Positions 54,069-64,000 of a DNA stretch of 64,000 bases are shown one piece after another. The notes under the pieces are model-generated. The model saw nothing but the letters and a program-made list of their open reading frames with translations. It was not told the origin of the DNA and searched no databases. This stretch comes from Cliona cf. orientalis. Taxonomy: Eukaryota > Porifera > Demospongiae > Clionaida > Clionaidae. The DNA lies in NCBI GenBank assembly GCA_963930775.1, contig OZ005701.1, positions 4,471,669-4,535,668 on the forward strand, read 5' to 3'. The stretch's first letter is position 1. Every line of letters begins with the position of its first letter. The position numbers and the translations under genes were made by a program.

Positions 54069-56968
54069 ATGGCTATTTGGACGGTATGGAAATCACTGTT
54101 CATGATGATGTTTTCATTGGAATCTGGGATACTGGGTAAGACCAAGATAATGTGAAGTTATATTAGCCCATTACAGTGCTATTCAAGAATAAATACATGT
54201 AACAGTAAAGATTTGTGTATATTGTATGACTTTATTATGCACTCTAGGTGTACTATGTGGAGGTTTTTTTTTTGCTTAGTGTGTTGGCTCCCTAAAATAT
54301 TACATACTAATGTAGACAAAAAGATTGAAGCCCAGAGCACTGTGACTATAGGAAGCAATTATGGACACAGCGGCGGATCCAGAGGGGGATCCAGGGGTGC
54401 ACAGGAACCCCCCTTTTGGCTATACCTAGCACTAAGTAGTATACTGATGTTAGGTAACAGGAACCCCACTTTATAGCTATAGAACTAAGAAAACTGCTGC
54501 TATGGCTCACCTTAGAATGCTTTAGAAAAATTCATTCGAAAACTGATCGATTGGACTGGTAGAGCTGATAGTTTATCTCAAAAACGATCGAAAGTGGGCA
54601 TGGTTTTGCCCGAAAGTGGGTGTGGCTTCTAAAAATTCACGCGCGCTTTGCGTGCAACAGTATATTAGACCCCCCCCCCTTCTAGAAATCCTGGATCCAC
54701 CACTGATGGACACACAGCATATGTACACAAATCAGGTATACAGTGGAACTCCCTGAAATGAGGACATCTCCTTTAATCTGGACACCATGCATGGTCCCAG
54801 CTACATAGAACAGTGTACAAAATTACCCCTGAAATGAGGACACCTCCTTTAATCAGGACAAGGGTGTCCGGAATAGAGGGGTTCCACTGTACGCGGTAGG
54901 CAGATTTAATTTGTGTTTCTGTGTATATGCTGTGTGGGGTATGGTGATAATGGAGGCAGGCATAGTGTGGGGGTACACTTGGACAGGGCCGTAGGAAGCA
55001 AATTTGCAGTGGTCAGACCTGTCAACGGTAGAGAGACTGGATCACATAATACGACAATTGCTAACAATTGCTAGCAATTGTCGTATTATGTGATCCAGTC
55101 TCTCTACCGGCAATTGTCGTATTATGTGATCCAGTCTCTCTATCGGCAATTGTCATATTATGCGATCCAGTCTCTCTACCGTTGACAGGCGGCGGCCTGC
55201 AGTAAGGTTCACATAGTACCAACAATCTTTACGACCAGAAAGTGGTCACGACATGGCCATGGCCTGACCGGCACCTGTGGCCCTGTTGGACCTTGCCTCA
55301 GTTTATCAGGTACACGAGCTGGACATACATTGCTCATTTGTTGCCAGGCTACTATATTCAGGCAGCAAAGAGTGCGTGGGTATACTCTTCCCTGCCATGT
55401 TTAATTAATGGAGCAGCAACAAGTATGGGGCTACACTCTTCCCTGTTCATGTTTAATTAATGGAGCATCAAAAGGTGCGGGGTAAAAGGTAAGTAGCAAT
55501 GAGTACCAAAAGCAAAGCTACATGTACATGCATGTACACGTACCACCACAAGGAAAACATTAATTCCTTTCTTACATTCTTACATGTATACTTTAGTCCA
55601 CAATGTCATTATACTTTATAAATGCATGCAAATGTCTTTCTGCTAATAAACATAAGGATTATTACCTATTGCCTGGTGAAGGCAAAGATGTTAACAGGCA
55701 TGAGCGGAAAGAAGTGCTGATCCTGGAATTTTTCCAGAATCCAGCCGAGATTCGAACTCGGGACCTTCTGATTACTAGTCAGACACTCTTACCACTGAGC
55801 TCAGATGGCAGTAGAGTACAGGGTGATGGTATTTCCCTAGGACCTCATTCAAATCAAGGCTACACTTCTCTCCTCTCTAAGTAGTGGGGACTGAGTTGTG
55901 CTTGCTGCAGTACAGCTAGGTGCACAACTGTGGCTGAAGCCCTCCAGCAGCAGTCCTCATCAGTCAAGGCCTGACTGCTGGTGTTGGTTAATAAATGTTT
56001 TGCTACCAAGTACTTAAAATTCCCATTGATGAGGTGGCCAAGTTGAAAATGGATTAGAATTTTTAATCATAGTTTGAAGGCTGAAAAATGTCTATTAAGT
56101 AAGCAGCCAATAGGCCAAGGCTTAATTGAATAAGCAGCTAGTAGTCACTAGCTAGGGACTGTTCACTTGTTGACTGAGCGAGCCCCGCACTAATCAGTAT
56201 ACCACAAGAAGTACTTACTGGTCAATAAGCCTTGATCTATTAGCTGCTAGCTTATATTAGTAGACTTTTTCAGCCTTCAAGCTATCAGTACTTTCTAATC
56301 CATTTTCAACTTGGTGACTTCAGTACCTTCATATCCCCATTAATTTTACCAAAGAATCTTCTTGTGATCACTACTACTGGAAGTGCAACGATACTGGTAA
56401 ATGTATACTAGATAGCAATCGATGCAATGGAGAAGTGGACTGCAATGATGGAAGCGATGAACTCAACTGTGGTGAGTCTGTGTGCATAGTCCCCCCAAGA
56501 TTATATTATTATACTACATTGTAGGCACTTGCTCATTGTGATTAATTTTGGTAATGACTTTCTCCCCTTTATTATGTAGTTGCTTGCAAAGATATTGCTT
56601 TCCTGTGCAAAAACAACAAGTGTATTTCATATTTTCTTGTATGTAATAAAATCAACAACTGTGGAGATAACAGTGATGAATCATGCTTCATCCCTAATAC
56701 TGGTCTACCTCCTGTGTCTCTTGTTGGAGGAATAATTGGTGGTGTAGCAGGCTTTATCGTGCTACTCATTGCTATCATCATCATCACAATAATTATCGTA
56801 ATATGCGTCTGTGTCTGTCATAAGAGGTGCCCCTTATACAAGCGGAGACAGAGAGAACAGCCACCAGTTGTGGTAATTGATGGAGCCCAGCCAGCTCCTG
56901 AAGAAAATGCCCATGAGAGTCTTTCATTGATGAACAATGACCAATGTAACACCCAAAAAGGTGCATAA
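54069..56968 (+). CDS. Two-LDLRA single-pass membrane protein, copy B
   Basis: Three exons: 54069-54135 (signal peptide [15 protein letters not shown]...), 56355-56471 (LDLRA module NDGSDELNC) and 56580-56968 (LDLRA module DNSDESC, TM helix [18 protein letters not shown], cytosolic tail). All junctions are phase 1, giving 190 aa. Compared with copy A, the exons for modules 1 and 2 are absent from the 2.2-kb first intron, yet the frame is kept because every exon is phase 1-1. The last ~47 codons and flanking bases are identical in DNA to copy A, whereas the ectodomain and TM differ. The frame is intact with all module cysteines, so I regard it as probably functional, with unknown ligand. Confidence 0.82.
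54370..54713. mobile_element. CAGCGGCGGATCCAG-ended foldback in LDLRA-B intron
   Basis: The left end CAGCGGCGGATCCAGAGGG and the inverted right end CAGTGGTGGATCCAGGATTT bound about 344 bp with poly-C/G stretches next to each end. A solo end occurs at 15836-15862. Confidence 0.6.
55019..55188. repeat. Palindrome with one arm triplicated
   Basis: CTGTCAACGGTAGAGAGACT continuing to GATCACATAATACGACAATT forms one arm. The opposite arm is three tandem ~37-bp copies of its complement (GGCAATTGTCGTATTATGTG...), the last ending CTCTCTACCGTTGACAG. It lies in LDLRA-B intron 1. Confidence 0.8.
55730..55816 (-). repeat. tRNA-derived SINE head (minus)
   Basis: On the minus strand GAGCTCAGTGGTAAGAGTG (A-box/D-arm), TCTGACTAGTAATCAGA (anticodon arm) and CCGAGTTCGAATCTCGG (perfect T-arm) stand in tRNA order. 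The acceptor halves do not pair and position 8 is not T, so it is a SINE head and not a working tRNA. It shares the TCTGACTAG...TCAGAAGGTCC block with the SINE at 15424. Confidence 0.65.
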
Positions 56969-57602
56969 TATAACATTGTTATGTTACTCGCGCTCCAACA
57001 ATAAGTAGCCTTGCTTGCCCAGCCTATATACTCGGAGCATGCAAGACTATAGTATTAATGAAACGATTACCACATCCCTAGTAGCTTCATTGTATATGGT
57101 AGAGGGTCACTATGACATATGTTACGTAATCGTCAAACGCTGGCATAACTTGAAAATGAAAACAGATGACAAATTTAAAATTCCATATTCACCTGTATCT
57201 GTACCAAATTTCACTACTGTTTCAGAAAAGTTAATTGCTACTAGGGATGTAATTAAAGGCCCCCTATATACATTATTCTTATGCTTAAACTTCAATTGCA
57301 TGTAGGCATTGAAGATAATCATCATCTGAGCCGGTGCAGAGGGATTACACATTGCCATGACAATTGGTCTTCCAATATTTACCTAGATTATTAATCGTTA
57401 CAACAGTGACAGTCATGCAATCATTAATAGATCTATTAGCTACACTAGTTTATGTTGCTGCTCTATTATAGTATAATCATAATAATCATTGCTATTATTA
57501 TTGTGATTTTGGTTAATGATACCGGCTATGGATAGCAATAATAATCCTTGGTGCGGGTTATCTGCTACAAACCTGATTCCTATCTACATCCAATCAAGTT
57601 TC

Positions 57603-58164
57603 TTCTTGTATATAGCCGGGCTTTTCAATAGTATTTGTGTGCCGTACTTTGCTGAAACATTTTGTTTCGGGAGATATTGCATCATTAAAAATTTTCCTGT
57701 CAAGGCTTTTGAGTCAGTCCCACCATCAAATATCTCTCCAGATCATAAGTTACAGTAATTGTTGATAGTGCTACATCAAATACTATCCAGATCCTCTCCA
57801 GAGTCCCTCAGGGATCCTGAGTTTCTGTTAGTTACATCAGATTCACATCACATTGCCATGAATAGTGGCGTGTCTAGACAATGTCTAGACTGGGAAGGAT
57901 GCCTGCAGCTATATTAAAAGAATGCGCAAATGGAAGGAAACCAAGACTTAGTGTTTTCTAAGTTGCTAGTATTACAGAAGACCATAAAAATAATGATCGG
58001 GGGCACAGACTCCCTCCTGGACACACCACTGGCAGTGCGCACTGGTTAATAGTTTACAGATGACCTACTCCTCACAATCATATATTTTGAAGACTATGCT
58101 GTATATTTTATACGCATGCGTATTATATATGATAGCGCCCGCGCACGTGTTTGGGATTGGCCAG
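57603..58164. other. Intergenic region upstream of OXA1L
   Basis: No gene is seen. TACGCATGCGTA at 58111-58122 is a palindrome related to the NRF-1 motif about 45 bp before the chosen OXA1L start and may be part of its promoter. Confidence 0.45.
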
Positions 58165-61100
58165 ATGATGCTGAGAAGACGTCCCTGGCCCTGTCTGTAC
58201 AGAGGTTTGTGTGTCTCGGGAACTCTGCTTCAATCTTCATCAAGCCGTTGTCAGAATAAGCTTCAGCAGAATCATCTACCGCCCGATGCTGCCATCAAAC
58301 TGGTGAATGACAGCCCAGCTGCCTCTCTCAGAATTAAAAGTAGACTAAGAGCTAATTGCATCGAGAGAACAGTGCAATTTGTAAAGAGTCGTCCGTGTTT
58401 GGGTATTGGGCAGCTGCCATGGTGGATGTATGTGCTTCACTCCACAGTGAACCCTCATCAAAGCTCACTTAATGCAGTTCAGTATCGGCAGTTCAGCGTA
58501 TCCACAGCAGCAAATAATAGCGGTAATAGATCTATATAATAATGTAGTGAATTAATAGTTTGTTGACAACTGTCTGGGGTTCATTTAGGACTTTTGTCAG
58601 GGGGGGGGTGGGGCTAACATTTCATTCATTACCCCGCGTGCGCGCATGCGCAGCAGGGGGTAAAGCAATCGGTTTGTCTGTTGTCTGTCGTCTGTCGTCT
58701 GTCAGCATAAAAATCGGCAAATCTCAACATTTAAGCAAAAGTGGGGTCAATAAATGGGATAAAATGGTGTAAGATCGTGAAAAAACACCTGTCTCATTCT
58801 TAACCCCAGGCAATACCTAGGGAAGCTACAAATCGTGCGAGTATGTCAGACATGCCTACATCGGACACGCCCCCCTAGTACTTCATGAAGTCTATTGCGC
58901 ATGCTCGAGCTATTCCACTATTTTTAGGGAGTCTACTGCGCATGCTCAAGCTGCTCTACAGCATGCTTCTAGCACAAATTAATGTTATATGTGATCATGG
59001 ATCGCCTTCATCGATATCGGACATGCCCACCTAGCACCTCATGAAGTCTATTGCGTATGCTCGAGCTGCTCTGCCATGGGAGTCTACTGTGCATGCTAGA
59101 GCTGCTCTACAGCATACTACTAGCACAAAATTAATGTCATTTGTGATCATGGCTCTCAGAAGGGAACGAAAAAGTTCATGAGTAGCAAGAGACTAAACTT
59201 CAAAGAACAGAAGTCTCAGGCATGGCCATGGGGGAGATTGCAATGGCACGCGGGGTATGTGCTCTATGAGCTCTAGTTCTTGAATTAGAACTTTCTAGAG
59301 CATGCACCCGCTGCATCTGCATCCTGCAGTGCACAGAGCAGTAGTGCTTGTTAACGACCTTTACCTACAACTACAATAGCATATTATTAGAATAGACGAC
59401 TTAAGGCGTGACCGTTTAGCCCATTAACTGCATATGTTGGTGGTCAACGCTGCCATAGCTTTATACAGCGTACAATCGTGAGTGCATTTCTCGTCTCTCA
59501 GCTCACCTACGACACCGTAAAGGCATTGAAGCTTCCGGATATAACGCTCTCGGGCTGCTTTAGACGAACAGTCGGTGTACTTCTTACTCATGATTGATCT
59601 TGCGAGCTTCCACTGGCACACTAGTCTCGTGCCCAGCCTCTTTATCGCACGCGGAAAAAGAGTCTGTTGAAACACGTATTCAATTTTGGTTCCATACGTA
59701 CGTGACGTATTATGACAAAGCACAATGAATGCAATGGTGCGATCACTGTTTAATATTATTATTCACGCAAAGTGTTTGAAAAGCACCTACCGTAGGCTAT
59801 GGCGCCAGGCGGGCCCTTGGACAGTGGAGTTCGAGTGCTATGCTTGTCTCATTGCCTGATTTGTACCCAAAAGGACGGTCAAACACCGGCGGTAAGCTTT
59901 CAAAAACAGGAAGATTTCCTGGTAGAGACTAAGTGAACTTGAATAAACACATCGTTGCCGGCTACAATGTAGCTTACCGTCTTTGCCTGAACTTCACAGA
60001 CACTACCATAATTTTTCAGTGAACTTCTTGATTGGGTATTCGTCATATTGATAGTTACGAGCTAGATTTTGTTACACCAATCCGGCATATTATAATGAAT
60101 TATTTTTCATTGAGAGAAATAATGCCGGATTGGTGTAACAAGATCTAGCTCGTAGCTATCAATACTACCATAATTCAAACGCGGGGTAGCTTTGATGATC
60201 GCTTGCTGAATGACAATCTAGCTGTCCAACGACTACATGTAGCCATCTCCTACTAGTAAAGTGCAAAGTGCATTCACAGTGGAGCATTGCAATCTTTTCT
60301 TGATGACGTGGCACCGTTCTGCAATCTGATTGGATGCGGCAAGATCTTACCGCGCGGAACCAAAATTGAATACGCGTTTCACCAGACTCTTTTTCTGCGT
60401 GCGATAAAGAGGCTGGGCACGAGACTACTGGCACACTGGCAGTACACGCAGTATTGCCGCTTGACCACCAAAATGGCAGATAGCAACGATTGCTATGCAA
60501 TTAATGTGCTAAACGGTCACGCCCTAAGTCGTCTATAATAGTGCGTGATCAATTGATGTGGCCAATAAAAACAAAATTTTGTGACTCGTGGGCCTCACCA
60601 AGCGATTTGAAGCATACTGGAACAAATTTTTCAATGGATTCATTATGCTTACGAGTCGCTCAAATGCGTATATGTATCTATTGGAAGAAAAGTATAGAAA
60701 GATAATAATATTATGTGGTGTTGCAGAAATATTCAACACCCTGGAGTGGATATAGGAGGTGCTCCCTTACTGGCTACTCCCAACCGGGGTGTGGGAGGGG
60801 GCTACAGTGCATAGCTGAAACATCGGCAGGGTTTCATTTAGGGGAAGTGGGGGGGGGGGGGGGGGGGGGGGCACCCCCTTGAGAATAGCCACCAACCATA
60901 CGTCCAATACATGTACATGTAAAAAGTTTAAATGGTGAAAGTGTCCAACACGGCAGTTTTGCTCATATTTAACCTACAAACTATCTGAAGCTTCGCGCTA
61001 TGCACGTTAGAAACACATTCCCCATTCAACATTTGACTATTAAAAAGGAGGGATATTACTGATAGGCTTCTCCCCCCCCCCCCTTAACTCCGCAATTGTC

Positions 61101-62463
61101 GCGTTTGTCCCCCTTGACGAAAATCCTAAATGAAAGCCTGATCGGGATTATGGCTTAAAGAGATGCATTGTGTATCCTTCATTGCTGTTATCCTTGCCGA
61201 CCCCTCTCTGTAGGTGGTGTATTTGAGTCATCTTCAAAGGCCAGATGGGCTGCAGATGCGTCAACTACCACCACCACAGTTTCTGATGCTACCACCACGG
61301 TCGCTGACATTAACACCACAGTCGCAGCTGCAGACACTGCTACTGAATCTACTGCCAATTCCACAGACTCTGTAACGCAGGTTCTCTCTGAACTCTCAGC
61401 TCAGGGTGACTTTGCTAGCCTAGGACTTGGTGGCCATTCCCCTGTGGGACTCCTACAGTCTAGCTTAGAATACCTCCATGTCCAAGCGCATATGCCATGG
61501 TGGCTGGCAATTGTTGCTTGTACCGTTGTTCTGAGAGTGATGATATTTCCGGTCATTGTAAGGGTACAGGCCAATGCAGCTCGCTTGAACAACATACAAC
61601 CACAGACGGAGAAACTCATGGAGAAAATTAAACGTTATAACAAGGTGCTATGATGTACATATAATGATATAATATTAATTAAGATGGGGTGCATGATGTG
61701 AGATCAGGCAACCTAAGTTGGTACACTGAAGGATTTTGTACAATAGTGCTTTATGTTATTAAGTACTATTCTTGCAGAGTGGCAACACTGCAATGTCAGC
61801 CCAGGTCTCAGCTGAGCTGTTCTCCCTCTACAAGAAGAATGGCTGCAATCCCTATAAAATGGCCCTGACACCGTTAGTCCAACTCCCATTGTTTATAAGC
61901 TTCTTCATGGCCCTTCGCCAGATGGCGGCTGTCCCAGTGGAGAGCATGAAAACAGGAGGCCTCTACTGGTTCACTGACCTTACGGTGCCGGATCCATACT
62001 ACTTACTGCCCCTCATGGGCTGTGGTGCATTCATTGCTATTATTGAGGTAGCATAGTGTAAGGTGTAAATTATATTATTATAGGCTAAGTACAAGTACAC
62101 ATCATTAATTCTAGTTATAAAAGGTGTGGGTGCTGGATATATCTATAAATATTAAGTTTTCACTGAGTACCGATAATTTTCCAGGTAAAATACAAAACTT
62201 GTTGGATAGCATTTAGTCAGTTTCTATATAATAAGGACCTCTGGTATCAGTAAACTCCTGCTTCCTATATAGAGCTCGTTGGTCTTTAAATCATATTATA
62301 GTGTCATACAGTGTCTTTGTATCCTTATTCTCTCTCTCTCTCCCCTTCCCTCCTCTAGCTTGGTGGTGATGCAGGTACAACCAACCCTCAGTTGAAAAAG
62401 TTAAAGCCAGCTCTGAGAGCATCTTCCATTCTTCTTCTTGCAGTCACTGCTAAATTTCCTGCT
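58165..62463 (+). CDS. OXA1L: Mitochondrial inner-membrane insertase OXA1L, partial
   Basis: Four exons are in the window: 58165-58522, 61214-61644, 61778-62047 and 62359-62463. They join in phase (1, 0, 0) for 388 codons. The start at 58165 is preferred to upstream in-frame ATGs because it opens an Arg-rich presequence (MMLRRRPWPCLYRG) and leaves the 58111 motif upstream. Exon 2 begins with a Thr/Ala-rich linker (ASTTTTTVSD...), then the Oxa1/YidC core: LLQSSLEYLHVQAHMPWW, VVLRVMIFPVIVRVQAN and NAARLNN. Exon 3 carries NPYKMALTPLVQLPLFISFF and GGLYWFTDLT. Exon 4 ends at LLLAVTAKFPA, matching the start of the last core helices. The final donor CT|GTTAGT is weak. The last exon(s) with the FxYW helix and basic C-terminal tail lie beyond 64000. 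It inserts mitochondrially encoded proteins into the inner membrane. Confidence 0.92.
58631..59278 (+). mobile_element. Full-length ACCCC-headed element in OXA1L intron
   Basis: The head ACCCCGCGTGCGCGCATGCG with GTAAAGCAATCGGTTTGTCTG and the tail GGGGTATGTGCTCTATGAG plus CTCTAGTT match the 16815 copy. The middle has a ~170-bp tandem duplication (CATCGGACACGCCC ... GCGCATGCTCGAGC) shared with 22295-22400. Confidence 0.75.
59392..60538. mobile_element. Element with long inverted arms in OXA1L intron
   Basis: The ends TAGACGACTTAAGGCGTGAC and, inverted, TAGACGACTTAGGGCGTGAC continue into CGTTTAGC and, further in, CTCGTGCCCAGCCTCTTTAT and AATTTTGGTTCC blocks. The left arm has about 170 bp of extra sequence. 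A palindromic MITE with GATAGTTACGAGCTAG arms (60047-60166) lies inside. Apparent ORFs in both arms are mirror copies of the repeat. Confidence 0.65.
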
Positions 62464-64000
62464 GTTAGTAGAAATCATTAACCCTTGGCGCATGCGCCAT
62501 AGGGTTATGGTAATTATTCTGTGTGTCCATTTGTCTATCACCATGAAATGTACTGTAAACCTCATTTATACGTCAAAAGCAAGGTGTCATGATAACACTC
62601 TATGGTGTATCGAGGTTTTGTTGTGGCTTTTTGCTAAAAACTTAGCATCATTTGCTAGTTATTGCCGCCTTCCTTGTCCCCCAATGATCTGTCTGAGGGT
62701 GAAACAGACAAAATCTTTTCTATGCAAGGAGTGTGCACATCTAGCAATACGCATGTAACTCCGACTGAAACTAACCAACTTGAACTTCCCCCCGCAAGCT
62801 TCTTGCATTGTGCCATAAACTGCTGACATTGCACTGTACTGCTGCAACTACTGCTTATTGTATAATTGTGTGTTATGAGCATTCCTGTGATTAATCCATG
62901 GAGATTCTTTTGCTTCCCATGGTTGCAATGTTGATATGCTTTTCCCTTAAGCAACTTGCATTATTACTCTTGAATACCATTATTATAACCGGAAAATTTG
63001 GCGGTTTGGCGGTCTACGTTACAACCGCCAAATTAAAATCTGCCAAAATTTCCTACTTGCATGTATACGTATGGCGATCCCGTACCGTAATTAAAAATTC
63101 GCTGATATTCTTGCACTACGTAGCAATTTTGGGCTCAACCGCAAAATTTAATTCCCGCCAATATTTCCAGCTATATAGTATGCTATAAACCTCATCGTTG
63201 GTAGACTAGATAATATTTGGTAATGATCATCTGATTCAGTAGATACAGCATGACAAATATATGATTTTTGTTGGGTGCTGATTTTCTTGGGAAGTCACAA
63301 ATTGATATTTGCCCATGAAAGCTAATTTTAAACTGTTGTTTGAAAGGACTAATTATAGTGTCACGAAAGAGGGCCCACCTGATGGGAGAGTGGGCTGACA
63401 TTCAAGTGAGCTGTTACCCAAAGTTAAGTGGATATCTGTGGGCTATGCACCTTGTGTAAACTATCATGTAGCTGTATGATTAATGTCTGTAAACCAGTCT
63501 CACCTGGTCTTCTGCTTGTCAAATAGTGGGAATCCTTTTTGTTTGTGGTCCTTGTGATATTCTTTTAAGTCAAGGCAGTACTATCACCTGGTGATTATAT
63601 TGTCACTTAGGTTGCTGTAGCCTCATATACAGACAGTCCCAGCTCTAACTACATGTGTGCATTATTATAATATTCAATGTTGTGCTGGAGCTGCATGACA
63701 GTGATACTATATTTATATTTGAGCAAATCGTACTTGTGCCGCCATCCCTCTTCATGTGGACATGTATATAAACGAACTGTTGGACAGACACATAATCAGC
63801 AAAATAGTTCTCTGTTGATGCCTTGTGGCAAGGGTTAGTTTAACCTCAGCAGGAATCGGCCCTTATTTGTGAGACTACAGGAAACGTTTTTAAAGAAGCT
63901 TTTAGAAGCTGACAACCTTGCCTTGCATACTTTTCAAATTTAATATCAATCACCTAAATTAAGAATTAACTGTGCAGTAAAGCTTGTTTGTCTATATGTA
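62464..64000 (+). other. Start of OXA1L intron 4, incomplete
   Basis: I could not find the next OXA1L exon here. The stretch holds a degenerate GCGCATGCGCCATAGGGT palindrome head (about 62480-62505), a CCGCCAAATT-rich degenerate MITE (about 62990-63185) and a GAAAGAGGGCCCA fragment of the 10860 family near 63365. Confidence 0.5.

Larger units (their letters stand above)
53665..57602. repeat. Segmental duplication copy B (copy A 45230-51040)
   Basis: In the same order as copy A it contains mannosidase exon 1, the divergent promoter with GAGCATGCGCAGAATGAT, LDLRA signal exon, ACTCTTCCCTGCC blocks, LDLRA exons 4 and 5, and a 3' flank with GGCATTGAAGATAATCAT and CTGATTCCTAT. Differences are deletions of the region holding LDLRA exons 2-3 and insertions in introns and 3' flank. 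Confidence 0.85.
58523..61213 (+). other. Intron 1 of OXA1L
   Basis: The 2.7-kb intron holds an ACCCC-headed element (58631-59278), a long inverted-repeat element (59392-60538) with an inner palindromic MITE (about 60047-60166), and a TTTCATTTAGG-ended poly-G foldback (about 60828-61146). It contains no exon. Confidence 0.65.

Noticed and set aside
55730..55816. A functional tRNA gene
   Set aside because: The T and anticodon arms are good, but the acceptor halves do not pair and position 8 is G, so a SINE head is the better reading.
59424..60538. Similar open frames on opposite strands in OXA1L intron 1
   Set aside because: They are mirror images caused by the long inverted arms of one element.
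1..64000. CRISPR arrays or prokaryotic operons
   Set aside because: The repeats are inverted or satellite-like, without regular unique spacers, and the genes are spliced eukaryotic genes.

Overview
This is a 64-kb piece of animal nuclear DNA. The genes are split by GT-AG introns, most of them 60-1,500 bp, and the families are metazoan: a double-C2 synaptotagmin-like protein, lysosomal alpha-mannosidase, LDL-receptor class A/transmembrane proteins, a GABA-B-like family C GPCR and the mitochondrial insertase OXA1L. The intronless GABA-B-like receptor, the moderately compact genes and the dense short palindromic elements suggest an early-branching marine invertebrate, most probably a demosponge. 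That assignment is inference; no species can be named from the sequence.

Layout. 1-4829: gene-free and repeat-rich. 4830-14824 (-): three-exon synaptotagmin-like gene (436 aa) with two introns over 4 kb packed with nested transposons. 14825-23139: gene-free; holds an inverted pair of tRNA-derived SINEs, a tandem array of ~400-bp units (about 16.44-20.29 kb) and several mobile elements. 23140-25236 (+): single-exon GABA-B-like receptor (698 aa). 25237-32217: transposon territory, with two inverted ~0.5-kb arms carrying 15 copies of one motif around a dead LINE and a TTAA-flanked element. 32218-33642 (-): intronless 2-oxoglutarate/Fe(II) oxygenase. 35041-45496 (-): complete lysosomal alpha-mannosidase, which I could resolve into 23 in-phase exons (994 aa). 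45638-50523 (+): divergent neighbour, a secreted-start, four-LDLRA, single-TM protein (274 aa) that starts 141 bp from the mannosidase start codon. 51760-52310: dead LINE endonuclease fragment. 53665-57602: second copy of the mannosidase-exon-1/shared-promoter/LDLRA segment, in which the mannosidase part is a dead exon and the LDLRA gene has lost two repeats but stays in frame (190 aa). 58165-62463 (+): first four exons of OXA1L, running off the window.

The protein-coding genes do not form a pathway. Two local relations matter. The mannosidase and LDLRA genes share a short divergent promoter that was duplicated as a unit. Several genes carry an NRF-1-like GCATGCGC palindrome near their starts, and the same palindrome heads a dispersed repeat.

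The most unusual signal is a family of mobile elements with CATAGAT ends and 7-bp target duplications. It ranges from ~0.8 kb down to perfect palindromes of 43, 40 and 24 bp that consist of little more than the two inverted ends. One palindrome sits in the duplicated mannosidase exon, where the intact paralog shows the site without it.
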